Shown: positions 9,401 to 18,400 of the stretch, piece after piece
Position numbering within the stretch: position 1 is the stretch's first letter
How the letters are laid out: the number at the start of each line of letters is the position of its first letter
Assembly: GCA_964030475.1 (NCBI GenBank)
Contig: CAXIPT010000003.1
Location: 11,048,405-11,112,404, forward strand
Length of the DNA stretch: 64,000 nt
Reading direction: 5' to 3'
DNA from: Tethya wilhelma
Taxonomy: Eukaryota; Porifera; Demospongiae; Tethyida; Tethyidae
Notes under the pieces: generated by a model
Told to the model about the DNA's origin: nothing
The model's database searches: none
What the model saw: only the letters and a program-made list of their open reading frames with translations
Program-made: the position numbers and the translations under genes

Positions 9401-10888
9401 GTCTACTTATGCAGATAACTCACCTTCTGTGCTGAAAATCCATTATCCCTCAGATAGATCATGTCAAAATAGTTAGTACTAAGTGTTCGTACATTCAATA
9501 GCTCGCTGGCACGGCTACATTAATGTTGGACGGAATCTTCACTAAAATTCTTCACCAAACTTGCAAACATGCGGCCTTTGCCAACTAAATAGATTACGTC
9601 ATATTAATATTAGCATTTGCAAACTTGTTCAGAGACGGCTTTAGCTTCTGCTACAAGTTTTAAATCGCTTTATAAGAGTAAAGATAGCGTTTAAAGTCTT
9701 CGTATTATAGTTTTTTTAAGCGTAGCGCTAGCTATCTTCAACGCGATTGAAAATTATACATGACGTCATTGATAATTTGACAGTTTCCCTAGTTACCACG
9801 GGCCTTACGTGACGTCATTCATTGAACTACGGGGCGCGCGCTAAAATTTTTTGGACTGTCCTTAATGGCACTGAGTGTTCGTGTTAAAAAAAATTTTCGT
9901 ATGTTAAATTTTCGTGTTAAATAATTAATATTGGTAGGATTGCCGCGTTACGCAGCCCCATCCACTATATTTTGCAATTTTCGTGTTTTTAATTTTCGTA
10001 TTCCGCAGCGAGTACGAAAATTTAGCGACTACGAAATTTTCACGATTTACGGTACTTTGGGCATCTAAAATTAGCATGTTACAAATATACCACATATATC
10101 GGAAAACTTTTGTGGGGGGAAATTTTTGCGTTTTCGTCTGGAATAGAAATTCGTGGTGAAAATTTTCGTGGATTGCGTCTCAACATTATGTGACGACCAC
10201 ATACCTTACAAATTATGTGAGGGAAAATTTTCGCTGAAAGCTGCCAAACCGCGAAATTCACGAAATTCTCAAAAATTTTCCTTCACGAAATTTCCTGCTA
10301 TATGGTACACCCTGCATGGCTGAGCCTGCCTCAGCTGTCATGACCATGCATTAATAGTACACAATGATAGCAGATGGGAGTTTAGATTGCATTGTTTTTG
10401 AATCTGCTAGAGCTCAGCCATGCATTATTCAGCTGCTTTTGTTGGTGTTTATCTACCCAGGTATAGCTACAGAACTCAAATCATGACCTTATTCTCTAGT
10501 TGTGAAGTGTGAAAGTATTTATAACTTGAGACAACTCCTTGCGATGGTTTTGTGGGTATCTGCTCTAATTAAGTGAGAGTACTTATCAAATTATTCTCCA
10601 TGACTCTGTAATTAGATGGGAAAAAAATTCTTGGTAACCTCATGACCTTGTTGCCACTCGGTCTCTGTTGCCCATCTATAACTACAGAGTGCAGATTGAT
10701 ATACCACCCCTTGCAATGCACATTTGTGTCATAGTTTAGTGAAGATTTGTCATGCCGGAAATTTATCAGCTTTATTTTATGAACTGCAGGATAATGACAC
10801 CCCACTCAGTTTTGCTGCCTATAGAGGTCACAAGGACATGGTGAAGGTTCTGTTGAATCATGGTGCTGCAGTGGATCTCCCAGACAAG
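371..10888 (+). CDS. Copy 1: ankyrin-array gene, internal part only (12 exons)
   Basis: Twelve phase-0 exons of 99 or 105 bp, each encoding one ankyrin repeat, run in the order A, B, C, A, B, D, C2, A, B, C, C2, E: 371-469, 533-637, 2131-2229, 3343-3441, 3507-3611, 4090-4188, 5340-5438, 5961-6059, 6125-6229, 8422-8520, 8894-8992 and 10790-10888. Each has a consensus acceptor (usually cactacag or ctccacag) and donor (gtgagt, gtatgt). Repeats show the ankyrin TPL and HGA turns, so the product should be a stacked helical protein-binding solenoid. No death-fold start and no K/L tail is seen, so both ends are missing or misassembled. The N at 4398 lies between the sixth and seventh exons, so linkage across it is unproven. 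Introns carry several transposons. Function is not determined; scaffolding or ligand recognition is typical of ankyrin arrays. Confidence 0.75.
533..637 (+). CDS. Copy 1 exon, ankyrin type B
   Basis: A 35-residue repeat begins [10 protein letters not shown] and ends GAKVNAQNK. The acceptor is cattcag and the donor gtataa. Type-B exons are two residues longer than the usual 33. Confidence 0.8.
667..1671. mobile_element. ~1-kb TIR element (ends ggggtgagccttagcaagc)
   Basis: The left end ggggtgagccttagcaagc is inverted at the right end as ggggctcgctcaggctcgcc. A close copy lies at 6259-7954 in the equivalent intron of another cassette, so it was probably carried along when the exon cassette duplicated. 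No transposase is visible. Confidence 0.6.
923..1287. mobile_element. 365-bp MITE, CAGTGGCG termini
   Basis: The ends are cagtggcgtatccag and ctggatacgccactg. It is inserted inside the 667-1671 element. The second copy of that element reads ctggcatcaccatattt at 7561-7577, which is an empty site. Confidence 0.75.
2131..2229 (+). CDS. Copy 1 exon, ankyrin type C
   Basis: The repeat begins [16 protein letters not shown] and ends [10 protein letters not shown], with acceptor cactacag and donor gtgagtgt. Confidence 0.8.
2375..2992. mobile_element. 618-bp hAT-like MITE (AGCCTCG family)
   Basis: The termini are ggctcgtacccaggc and gcctggatacgaggct. It is flanked by an 8-bp direct repeat, actgtatt (2367-2374 and 2993-3000), the size expected for hAT elements. 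Paralogous introns (for example near 27038) read gcactgtattccatg without the insert. Confidence 0.8.
3343..3441 (+). CDS. Copy 1 exon, ankyrin type A
   Basis: The repeat begins [16 protein letters not shown] and ends [10 protein letters not shown]. It is followed by the standard 65-bp A-B mini-intron. Confidence 0.8.
3507..3611 (+). CDS. Copy 1 exon, ankyrin type B
   Basis: The repeat begins [16 protein letters not shown] and ends GAKVNAQNK. The acceptor is aatcag and the donor gtatat. Confidence 0.8.
3641..3991. mobile_element. 351-bp MITE, CAGTGGCGTAGCC termini
   Basis: The left end cagtggcgtagccagg is inverted at the right as cctggctacgccactg. It is flanked by gtatt at 3636-3640 and 3992-3996. 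It lies in the intron after exon B. Confidence 0.8.
4090..4188 (+). CDS. Copy 1 exon, ankyrin type D
   Basis: The repeat begins [16 protein letters not shown] and ends [10 protein letters not shown]. The acceptor is gttaattag and the donor gtgagt. This type occurs once in the window. Confidence 0.7.
4398..4398. other. Single-N contig join
   Basis: One N sits just after a poly-T stretch. The right flank starts inside a repeat (R1) that occurs elsewhere at 11401 and 14029, so the join lies in repeated sequence and may be wrong. Confidence 0.7.
4399..5151. mobile_element. R1 repeat, 5'-truncated by contig join
   Basis: This is the right part of a ~920-bp repeat whose full copy is at 54827-55748. 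The last ~400 bp (4746-5151) form a foldback with ~100-bp arms, from aacaagtagcaaaaatttc to gaaatttttgctacttgtt. It lies inside the intron before exon C2. Confidence 0.7.
5340..5438 (+). CDS. Copy 1 exon, ankyrin type C2
   Basis: The repeat begins [16 protein letters not shown] and ends [10 protein letters not shown]. The acceptor is cactacag and the donor gtgagtgt. Confidence 0.8.
5635..5910 (+). repeat. Conserved intronic block before type-A exons (representative copy)
   Basis: About 270 bp repeated before nearly every type-A exon: 3024-3290, here, 24051-24270, 27065-27335, 28827-29085 and 39775-40020, and inverted at 15030-15330 and 60420-62250 (split by insertions). Some copies hold an open frame of about 84 codons starting [11 protein letters not shown]. 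The 27 kb and 28.8 kb copies have an in-frame stop after MNIH, so it is not an active exon there. Its origin is unknown. Confidence 0.65.
5961..6059 (+). CDS. Copy 1 exon, ankyrin type A
   Basis: The repeat begins [16 protein letters not shown] and ends [10 protein letters not shown]. Confidence 0.8.
6125..6229 (+). CDS. Copy 1 exon, ankyrin type B
   Basis: The repeat begins [16 protein letters not shown] and ends GAKVNAQNK. The intron start, gtataaacta, matches that of the first B exon and marks the pair as duplicates. Confidence 0.8.
6259..7954. mobile_element. Second copy of the ggggcgagcc TIR element
   Basis: It starts ggggcgagccttagtgagc and ends with the inverted form gctcaggcttgcccc. 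It equals the 667-1671 element apart from a 1.04-kb MULE-like insertion here and a MITE there. Confidence 0.6.
6349..7392. mobile_element. 1044-bp MULE-like element, 9-bp TSD
   Basis: The termini are gggtgtctgaattc and gaattcagacaccc, followed by subterminal arrays of tggag/actgga motifs. The 9-bp target duplication tagatctgg lies at 6340-6348 and 7393-7401. The paralogous empty site is at 749-757 (tagatctggctgtc). No conserved transposase is seen; a 95-codon open frame at 6805-7092 is not recognised. Confidence 0.8.
8422..8520 (+). CDS. Copy 1 exon, ankyrin type C
   Basis: The repeat begins [16 protein letters not shown] and ends [10 protein letters not shown]. The acceptor is cactacag and the donor gtgatg. 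Confidence 0.8.
8894..8992 (+). CDS. Copy 1 exon, ankyrin type C2
   Basis: The repeat begins [16 protein letters not shown] and ends [10 protein letters not shown]. The donor is gtgatt. Confidence 0.8.
9011..10052. mobile_element. CCGTAAATC MITE, split by a nested element
   Basis: The ends ccgtaaatcacgaaa and cgatttacgg are flanked by TA. About 195 bp of this MITE remain on the two sides of the nested 9028-9875 element, close to the ~205 bp of the related CCGTATAGCGGG MITEs. Confidence 0.65.
9028..9875. mobile_element. CTCAG-terminated element, short copy (848 bp)
   Basis: The ends are ctcagggtcattaaggacag and ctgtccttaatggcactgag. The flanking dinucleotide tg on both sides suggests a 2-bp target duplication. 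A longer relative lies at 15531-17313. Confidence 0.75.
10097..10305. mobile_element. Degenerate CCGTATAGC-type MITE
   Basis: The sequence runs from taccacatatatcgg to cctgctatatggta and is rich in the aaattttcg motif typical of the CCGTATAGCGGG family. The terminal match is weak. Confidence 0.45.
10790..10888 (+). CDS. Copy 1 exon, ankyrin type E
   Basis: The repeat begins [16 protein letters not shown] and ends [10 protein letters not shown]. The acceptor is aactgcag and the donor gtgaac. It is the last exon seen before a transposon-filled stretch and the N at 14527. Confidence 0.75.
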
Positions 10889-10927
10889 GTGAACTATATA
10901 GTGCATAAGTATACAACATTTCTTTGG

Positions 10928-11150
10928 TAGCCTCGTTCCCAGGCTCCCCTCTCTCAGATAGTACTGAAGGAAAAGAGAAGAGCCTGGTCACCAATATCAC
11001 GTGAGATACGTCATTGGCGAATACAACATATTGTATAGAGTGCCCTCTTTCCTGTTTTTTTACCAACAACTTTCAAAAGAATTTTCCAGTCTATGAGATC
11101 GAGACAGGAGGGTCAGGTAAGAAGAAAATAGTCAACTAGGAGGCTTGTTG
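10928..11150. mobile_element. AGCCTCG-family element, left part only
   Basis: It starts tagcctcgttcccaggc and matches, in inverse order, the element at 39130-39682. No right terminus is present before the R1 repeat begins. Confidence 0.55.
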
Positions 11151-11156
11151 TATATA

Positions 11157-11757
11157 TCATACGTACAGTAGTACGTATAGTAGGAATGGGCCGACTGTCC
11201 CATAGACAATTTACAAAATGTTGGTCACTATAAAAATCTAGTCAAACAAAATTAAACCTTCAAAGTTGCAGAGGCTCTCAATGACAGATTACCAACAGCA
11301 TGCAAGGCCTAAAGCTCACAAAAACCTTCCTCAGCACCCGTAGTGAGTGCTATTGGGAAGCCACCATAGTGCCATTTTTGTTCTCTAACGTACTTCCTAA
11401 CTGACTTACTTGAAAACGATTTCCAGAGAACCAGAATGTGTTGAGCCAACTTTGACAGCACAAAGTAAGTTCTTTTCATGGGTAGTACATTCCTTTATAC
11501 TTGTTTCAATCTCAAATAGGCCTAAACAAAAACTAGAAAGCTTTGAAACTTAGTGTATAAATTCATGTAATACAATGCAGCCATCTTTGTATGTGAGTTC
11601 AAAGGTCATTATCCACGTGGCATTATTATGCGCATGCGCATTAGCCTCCTCCAGCATAATGAAATACATTGTAGCTGCAACTCAAGCTTTTTGTAGGGAC
11701 TAATGAGTCTCTGATAGTCTCCACACTGTAGGGGTAGTGATAATTATACACTCTTTA
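11157..11757. mobile_element. R1 repeat, left part
   Basis: It begins atcatacgtacagtagtacg and follows the R1 sequence as far as cacactgtag, where it gives way to the MULE element. Confidence 0.6.
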
Positions 11758-12299
11758 CAATGATTCTCCATCAATGATGGGGAAAAAGAGTGTGGGGGTA
11801 ACACTGTTTTATTCCTTCATATTAACATGGGGGAAAAGAGTGTGGGGTACACTGTTTTTTCCCTTCTTAACCATGGGAGAAAAGAGTGTATAAAATCCTA
11901 TATGTAGCTAATCCTGTATAGGAAGATCATAGTTTTTCAAATGCCTTTGATGTGCCTGTCATCTGTTTTTGATCAATTAACACTTCTTTTTAATAATTAG
12001 GGGATAAAGTAGTTTCTTTAAAGGTTGACAGCTAGCTATGGTGATGTCATTGAAGCTTGACAGGTTTTGATGAGTCTCCCTTGCTTATATAAGCCAGAAT
12101 TAGTTAGGCAGCTCACTTTTCTCACCTCAAGAATTGCCATGGATGAAGAACTAGAAGAATTGAAAGGGATGCCTTAGAATATGATCACTCAACCAAAGAG
12201 AACATTGGAATCCAAGGTACAATAGTTAGCTATAGTTTTTATACTCACAAGGACTTGCATGTAGGTGCATTTGATGATGTCATTTGTGCATTAATGCAG

Positions 12300-13045
12300 G
12301 TGGGCACCTGGAGAATTACCAAGAGTTGGGCAACCCTTATGTACAAGACTACAGTGTTGGAAAGAGTCTAACTTGGGTGTTGTGCATGAGTCCTCTCATG
12401 GCTGGAGTGATGGCCAGCTCTGATTTCATTGAGTTGGATGCCACTTTCAAAGCCTCCATTGAGTTGGATTACATGATCAATGTAGTCACATTTGATTATA
12501 AGACCCTTCAATGTAAGTTAATTATGCTTTTCTGTATATATCACTCAGGGATGCATGAAGAAGAATGACTACTTATTCTCTTCCATAGGGATGGTTGTTG
12601 CTCGAATCCGACTGAACAAGTTGGATGCTGCTGCTTACACAGTCTGCTTTAATGCACTGTTCCAGAAGGTGAAGGAATTACACCCAGACTTTGTGGTAGG
12701 AGAAACACTTCTTGGAATTCTTGCTGATTGGTCTGACACCCAAATCAAAGGGCTAGAAGATGCCATTGGTAAAGAGACAGTCACCAATGTAATGAAAGGT
12801 TGTCAGGTAAGTTTACAGTTATATATATTTTCCTATCTATATATATAGAAATGTTGTCACCAGCATTCTCTGAGATGAACTCTACAACCTTCACAAAGCT
12901 GCCTAGTTCTACGAATGCAGTGGAGTCATACAATCGATTGTGTAAAGGGAGCTCACCAGATTCACTGAGCATAGCCATGATGGCAGTGTACAAACTAGAT
13001 ATGGCAGCAGCAGAGAAAAGAAAAGGGGTTCCAAACTTCTGGTGA
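12300..13045 (+). pseudogene. MULE-type transposase remnant
   Basis: Three exon-like blocks (12300-12512, 12599-12806, 12849-13045) join with GT-AG signals. The first holds FIELDATFKASIELDYM, where the Asp of DATF would be the first catalytic acidic residue of the MULE DDE domain. The second begins MVVARIRLNKLDAAAYT and contains ILADWSDTQIKGLEDAIG. The third holds LPSSTNAVESYNRLCKGS, a pattern seen near the end of such transposases. It stops at TGA after VPNFW. No complete DDE triad can be followed and the N-terminal part is missing, so it is probably inactive. Assignment is by remembered family resemblance. Confidence 0.6.
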
Positions 13046-13380
13046 CGGTACCATATATACAAATCCTCTATTGTGGTGATGAAGCAATGCATTGGGTAAC
13101 AACCTGTTCATTGGATGACAAAGTCTACCTGTATGACAGCCTCCCCCGGAAGGGTGTGTCCAGTGAGTTGCAGACCCAGATCAGGGCTGTCTATGGCCAA
13201 GCCGTACAAAGTGTCATTGTACCATTTGTACAACAGCAATCGAATGGAGTTGACTGTGGATGTTTTGCAATTGCTTGGGCATTGCACCTAGCTCTTGGAG
13301 AGAAACCAGAGGAGATTGTATACTGGACACCAAGAGCCTTCGTTCACACCTTTTACAAATTTGCAAAGAAAAAAAGCTAA
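13042..13380 (+). pseudogene. Ulp1/C48-family cysteine protease domain, N-truncated
   Basis: The frame shows the C48 order of active-site residues: His in AMHWVTT, Asp in LYDSL, Gln in PFVQQQSNG and Cys in VDCGCFAIAW. It ends KFAKKKS and a stop. It is shifted in frame relative to the transposase remnant and overlaps its stop codon, and no start of its own is seen. C48 enzymes cleave SUMO-like proteins; the role in MULEs is unknown. Confidence 0.65.
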
Positions 13381-13762
13381 CACCCTTTCCAAGAAATACT
13401 AAAAGAAGCCGTCGGAACCAATATACTACAGTAACTCTCAAGTAAATTTATATTGTCATCATTACCTTGTTAATTCATCATCATCATTTGATTATTGTGT
13501 ATCATTTCAATGCTTTAACATGCAATTATAATTTCAGTTTGCTCTTTTCCCCCATGGTTGAGAAGGGGGAAAAAAATGTACCCCACACTCTTTTCTCCCA
13601 TGGTTAAGAAGGGAAAAACCAGTGTACCCACACTCTTTTCTCCCATGTTAATATGAAGGAATAAAACAGTGTTACCCCCACACTCTTTTTCCCCATCATT
13701 GATGGAGAATCATTGCTTAGCCAACTGATTAGATTAAATCAACGCAACAATAAGCTATGGTA

Positions 13763-14526
13763 CTATCATACGTACGGTAGTACGTATAGTAGGAATGGGC
13801 CGAATGTCCCATAGACACAATACAAAATGTTTATGATCATAAAAATCTAGCAAAGCAAAATTAAGCCTTCAAACTTGCTCAGAGGCTCTAACCGACAGGT
13901 TATTAATCACATGCAAGGCCTAAAACTCACAGAAACTTTCCTCAGCACTCGTAGAGAGAGCTAGTGGGAAGCCACAACAATGCCATTTTTGTTCTTCTAA
14001 CGTACGTACGTACGTACTTTCTAACTGACTTACTTGAAAAGCATTTCCAAAGAACCAGAATGTGTTGAGCCAACTTTGATAGCACAAAGTAACTCCTTTT
14101 CATAGGTAGTACATTCCTTGATACTCGTTTTCATCACAAATAAGCCTAAACAAAAACTAGAAAAGCTTTGAAACTGAGAGTATAAATTCATGTACTTCAT
14201 GCAATGTAGCCATTTGTAGGTAGGTTCAAAGGTCATTATCCACGTGGCATTATTAATATGTGCATGCGCATTAGCCTGCTCCAGTGTAATGTAGTGCATG
14301 TAGCTGCTACTCAAGCTTTTTGTAGGGACTAACCAGTCTCTGATAGTCTCCACACTGTAGTGTTGAAAAAAGTGAATGAACAAGTAGCAAAAATTGAATT
14401 CAAAAAAATAAGTAGTGTAGGAATGGGCAGTGCGGTAAAGAGTATTGGAACAAGGAATGTCTCAATTTCGGCACATGACTACTTCATTTTTATAACCAAC
14501 TCTTGGCTGGCAGTCCAGTTTAAGTT
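13763..14526. mobile_element. R1 repeat, second copy, cut by contig join
   Basis: It starts atcatacgtacggtagtacg and runs to the N at 14527, inside the foldback module near tctcaatttcggcacatg. The 47 bp before it (13716-13762) also look R1-derived, with gcttagc and aataagctatggtactat. Confidence 0.65.
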
Positions 14527-14527
14527 N
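14527..14527. other. Single-N contig join
   Basis: The left flank is R1 repeat and the right flank is a different repeat (ttaacccttgg family). Coding strand of the gene family changes across this join. Confidence 0.7.
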
Positions 14528-15030
14528 TTATTTTACCTTGGTATGCCGCTTTTGAAGACTAGAGCTGCCGTTCTTGAGATATAGTTGGAACACACACATG
14601 TGTGCATAGGCTCCAACTTTTTCCAAAAGGCTTCCGGGACTGAACGACAAAGCGGAAGCCACACCCACAATTTTCGATGACCACACCCTAAACACGCCCA
14701 AACTACTACTATGCAAGCGCATGGACTGAAGCCACTTTTTAGACCCCTCCAATGCTAAAACAGCTTTTATAAGCAACCACGAACAGTTTGTAGCTTGTAC
14801 AACTCAAAGGTCAGCTGTTTTTGTGGTACATTTGATCAATTTTTGTCAGTTTTTACTGCTGCATGGCCACATCTGGGGACATTTTGGAGTGTTTTCTGGG
14901 ACCCGGGACAAAGTTCACAAATCCGGGACTGTCCCGGAGATTCCGGGACAGTTGGAGCCTATGCACACACACACACACACACAGACAAAACGACTACCAT
15001 AACCCCTGCTGCGCATGCGCACCAAGGGTT
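14528..15030. mobile_element. AACCCTTGGTGCG element, partial
   Basis: The right edge reads gcgcatgcgcaccaagggtt, the inverted form of the left end of the 37769-38391 element. It is inserted in the intron block that precedes type-A exons (read on the minus strand), and the contig ends within it. Confidence 0.6.
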
Positions 15031-15348
15031 AATGACTAGTGTTCAAACTGGAGAGAGAGGATCATTCCATTCATCAATCACTTCAAATTCCTCACAACCA
15101 TCACTAATGGGTGTGTACAATAGTGGGGGACATGCTCATGAATATTCATAAACACTACCAACTGGGAAGCTAGATCAGTGTGACAGAGTAGGATCAGAGG
15201 TTGGGAGGACACAATGTGGATGGGTGCACTACGTAATGGAACACAGACAATCAGAGAGATTGGGCTAGTGGAAACAATCATCTCAATAAAAAGACCCTCT
15301 CTGTTGTTGCACATTCCCTCAATCACTATACATATCACATAAACTCAC

Positions 15349-15447
15349 CTTCTCTGGGAGGTCCACTTCAGCTCCATGATTTAACAGAACCTCCACTATG
15401 TCCTTGTTTCCAAACTGACTAGCAAAATATAGTGGGGTGGCACCATC
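15349..15447 (-). CDS. Copy 2 exon 6, ankyrin type C-like
   Basis: The repeat begins DGATPLYFASQFGNKD and ends [10 protein letters not shown]. The intron behind it is the block that precedes type-A exons elsewhere, so an A exon is expected next. Confidence 0.8.
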
Positions 15448-18400
15448 CTGTATAGTAAAGAGACAAAACAAATTAGAAACAATGTATATGTATCCTTGAT
15501 TTCCATAACAACTGTATCAATATTAGTTAGCTCAGGGTCATTAAGGACAGCTAGACTAAGTCTAATCTCAAATTGGAATGAATTTTAGGTGTATTTTGGA
15601 TGCAAGTATTTTCATAATCTAAATGACTCTGAATAAAGAGTGTATATACATTTGAATTATAGTCTATTCTGAATATTTATAGCCATTAATTAACCACAAA
15701 TACTTAATTAACTAGGAATAAATGAATACTTAATTAGCCATACAAAAACGGCTAAATTGGGATTTCCAACATTTGTGCCCTTTACATCACCTACTTCCGG
15801 TTTGCGGTTTTAGTATAGTACAGTACATAGGAACGAAGAGAAATTTGCCACGTTTGACCCATGGTAAGTTTTACTTTCTCAGTTCTCAGACAGAAAGTTT
15901 TCACTGGTTCTAGCTTGGTACTTTGTTTGTTAGAATGTTAAAGAAGATATAAACGCTGTTTAACTCTACCTAGGAGCCAAAACAGTGTCATAATCAGCGT
16001 CAATGTATGAGTGATGTTGAGTGGACCTCGAATGTTTGGCTCACTGGGCAAGCTGATGCCAAACGAAGCTGAGCCCTGAGTCTTTGCAGGGAGAGTTGCA
16101 AAGGATAGAACTACTATTCACACTATAAATCATTGTCATACAACTGGTTATATCTGATACATATTGAAGCAAACATCGCCAAAAATAGTATATTTCACCA
16201 CACATTTTATACACAAAAAACATAGCTCAAAACAGAAAAAGTCTACTAAATTATTAGTCTAGCTCTTACTACTATCACTGAAACTATAGGCGCTCTTTTA
16301 CTTTCTTCTGTTGAGTAACTATGGGCCTTAGAACAGGCCACCTCCCTGGCGGGTTGCTTTCTTTGTCAACTTCAGCTCTTTGGGCAACTTGATGCCAAGC
16401 GTCCTTGAGAGTTCATTTCCTGGTCACATGTTCTGTATTTCCTGCTCTTCAATATAGTAGCAATATCCAGGGACAAGACCTTGCTGGTAGAGCAAAATCC
16501 TTGGTCTAAATGTAGCAAATCCTTCAGAAGACCAGTCTGGAAAGGCTTGTGACGTCAAAGTTATTGCACGTGGTTACTAGTATAGTACTTATTGAACGCG
16601 CGTGTACGTAGGCATGTCTAGTACACGTAAAAACACGTGTACTGTGGTTACAACATGTGGTTAAACTAATTGCATTCCAAAGTGATGTAAAAACGAGGGC
16701 TTAGTGTAGACTGTAAGTACAGTGTACTTCAAAATAAACTTTTAGTAGCTGTCTAAGTTTTCATCGGAGGGAATCTGCATTTGTAAAGTATCTAGTGAGT
16801 TAGCTGCAAAAAAGTGTTTCTTTATGGTTTGGGGCAGTCCACTTATGTACATAACTCACCTTCTGTGCTGAAAATCCATTATCCCTCCGATAGATCATGT
16901 CAAAATAGTCGGTACCAAGTGTTCGTACCTTCAATAGCTCGCTGGCACGGCTGCATTAATGTTGGACGGAATCTTCACTAAAATTCTTCACCAAACTTGC
17001 AAAACTGCGGCCTTTGCCAACTAAATAGATTACGTCATATTAATATTACCATTCGCAAACTCGTCCAGAGACGGCTTTAGCTTCTGTTACAAGTTTTAAA
17101 AAGCTTTATAAGAGTAAAGATAACGTTTAAAGTCTTCATATTACAATTTTTCTAAGCGTAGTGCTAGCTATCTTCAACTCGCGATTGAAAATTGTACATG
17201 AAGTCATCGATAATTCAACGGTTTCCCTAGTTACCACGGGCCTTACGTGACGTCATTCATTGAACTACGGGGCGCGCGCTAAAATTTTTTGGACAGTCCT
17301 TAATGGCACTGAGAGAGGCACACACATGCATACCAAGTCATCATTGTGTAATAATTTCTCTCAAATGCTCCTTGGTAAGCTCTAGCTGAGACTCTCTCAT
17401 CACTATAAACAAACTGAGCATACCTTCCTCTGTCCATTGACCTTAGCACCTCTGTCTATCAGCAACTTGACAGTGTCCAGATGACCTCTGTAGCTGGTTT
17501 GTACAAGAGGAGGACTACCAACATCAGTCTGTATGTGAATATATAGAGATGAAACATGTGAGACTACAACACATAAATGCACATATGAACACATAATATA
17601 CATAAAGCGGCTTGTGTATAAATTATATGTTCATGCATGCACCATATATACAGTGATGAGCATATAAAGGCAAATAACTATTTTGCAGAGGTATATACTT
17701 GACACTAATCATTACATTCATGATAGAGGTCAGTGGATGAGTACACATTTGTGCACAAGAGACAAATTATAATTCGTGCACATCAAGATGACATACAGCT
17801 CTTGGTCTGTTGATGTCAGCTCCATGGTCCATCAACAATGCTACAATGGTAGTGTGACCATAGTAACATGCCCTCCACAGAGGAGTTGTACCTCTCTGTG
17901 GGGGAAACAAGAGAGAGAGTTTAGACATGCCACACCCATCAGGGCACTCTAACATTCACTGTCAATGCTTATCATGACTGGTATAGCAACTTTAGTTTTA
18001 CCTCATCCTCAATGTCAACATCACTCTCGTTAGCTAGGAGTGTCTTGGTCACCTCAGTGTACCCTCTATCAACAGCCTCAAAGAGAGGAATGGGACACTG
18101 AAAATGAAACAAACAATTGATAACAACAGAGAGAGCATCACTAACACCCACTGGCCAGGTGGTACCTATAGCATACAAAGTTTGAATGAACCAACGAGTA
18201 TAACCACCAAACAGCCAATGCTACACATGTGCATGCAACTAACTGGCCACTTGCAACTTCACTGACAATCAATAGACTTAGATGGGCCATTGGTATAGAG
18301 TAGCTATGATCCTGGGAGGTAAAGGACTAGGATTTACCTTTAGAAGACTTTGATAGCTCCTCATAGTGATCCCATCTACACTGATGGTTGTTATTGTTGA

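Larger units (their letters stand above)
11758..13715. mobile_element. MULE-like transposon with Ulp1 protease, degenerate
   Basis: Long TIRs start caatgattctccatcaatg (11758) and end cattgatggagaatcattg (13715). At least 75 terminal bases match almost perfectly, and the TIR interior repeats a cactcttttctcccatg-like unit. Inside are remnants of a MULE-type transposase (12300-13045) and a C48-family cysteine protease (13042-13380), a pairing known from Ulp1-carrying MULEs. The young TIRs contrast with frame-broken coding parts. I could not find a target duplication, because both flanks are R1 repeats. Confidence 0.75.
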
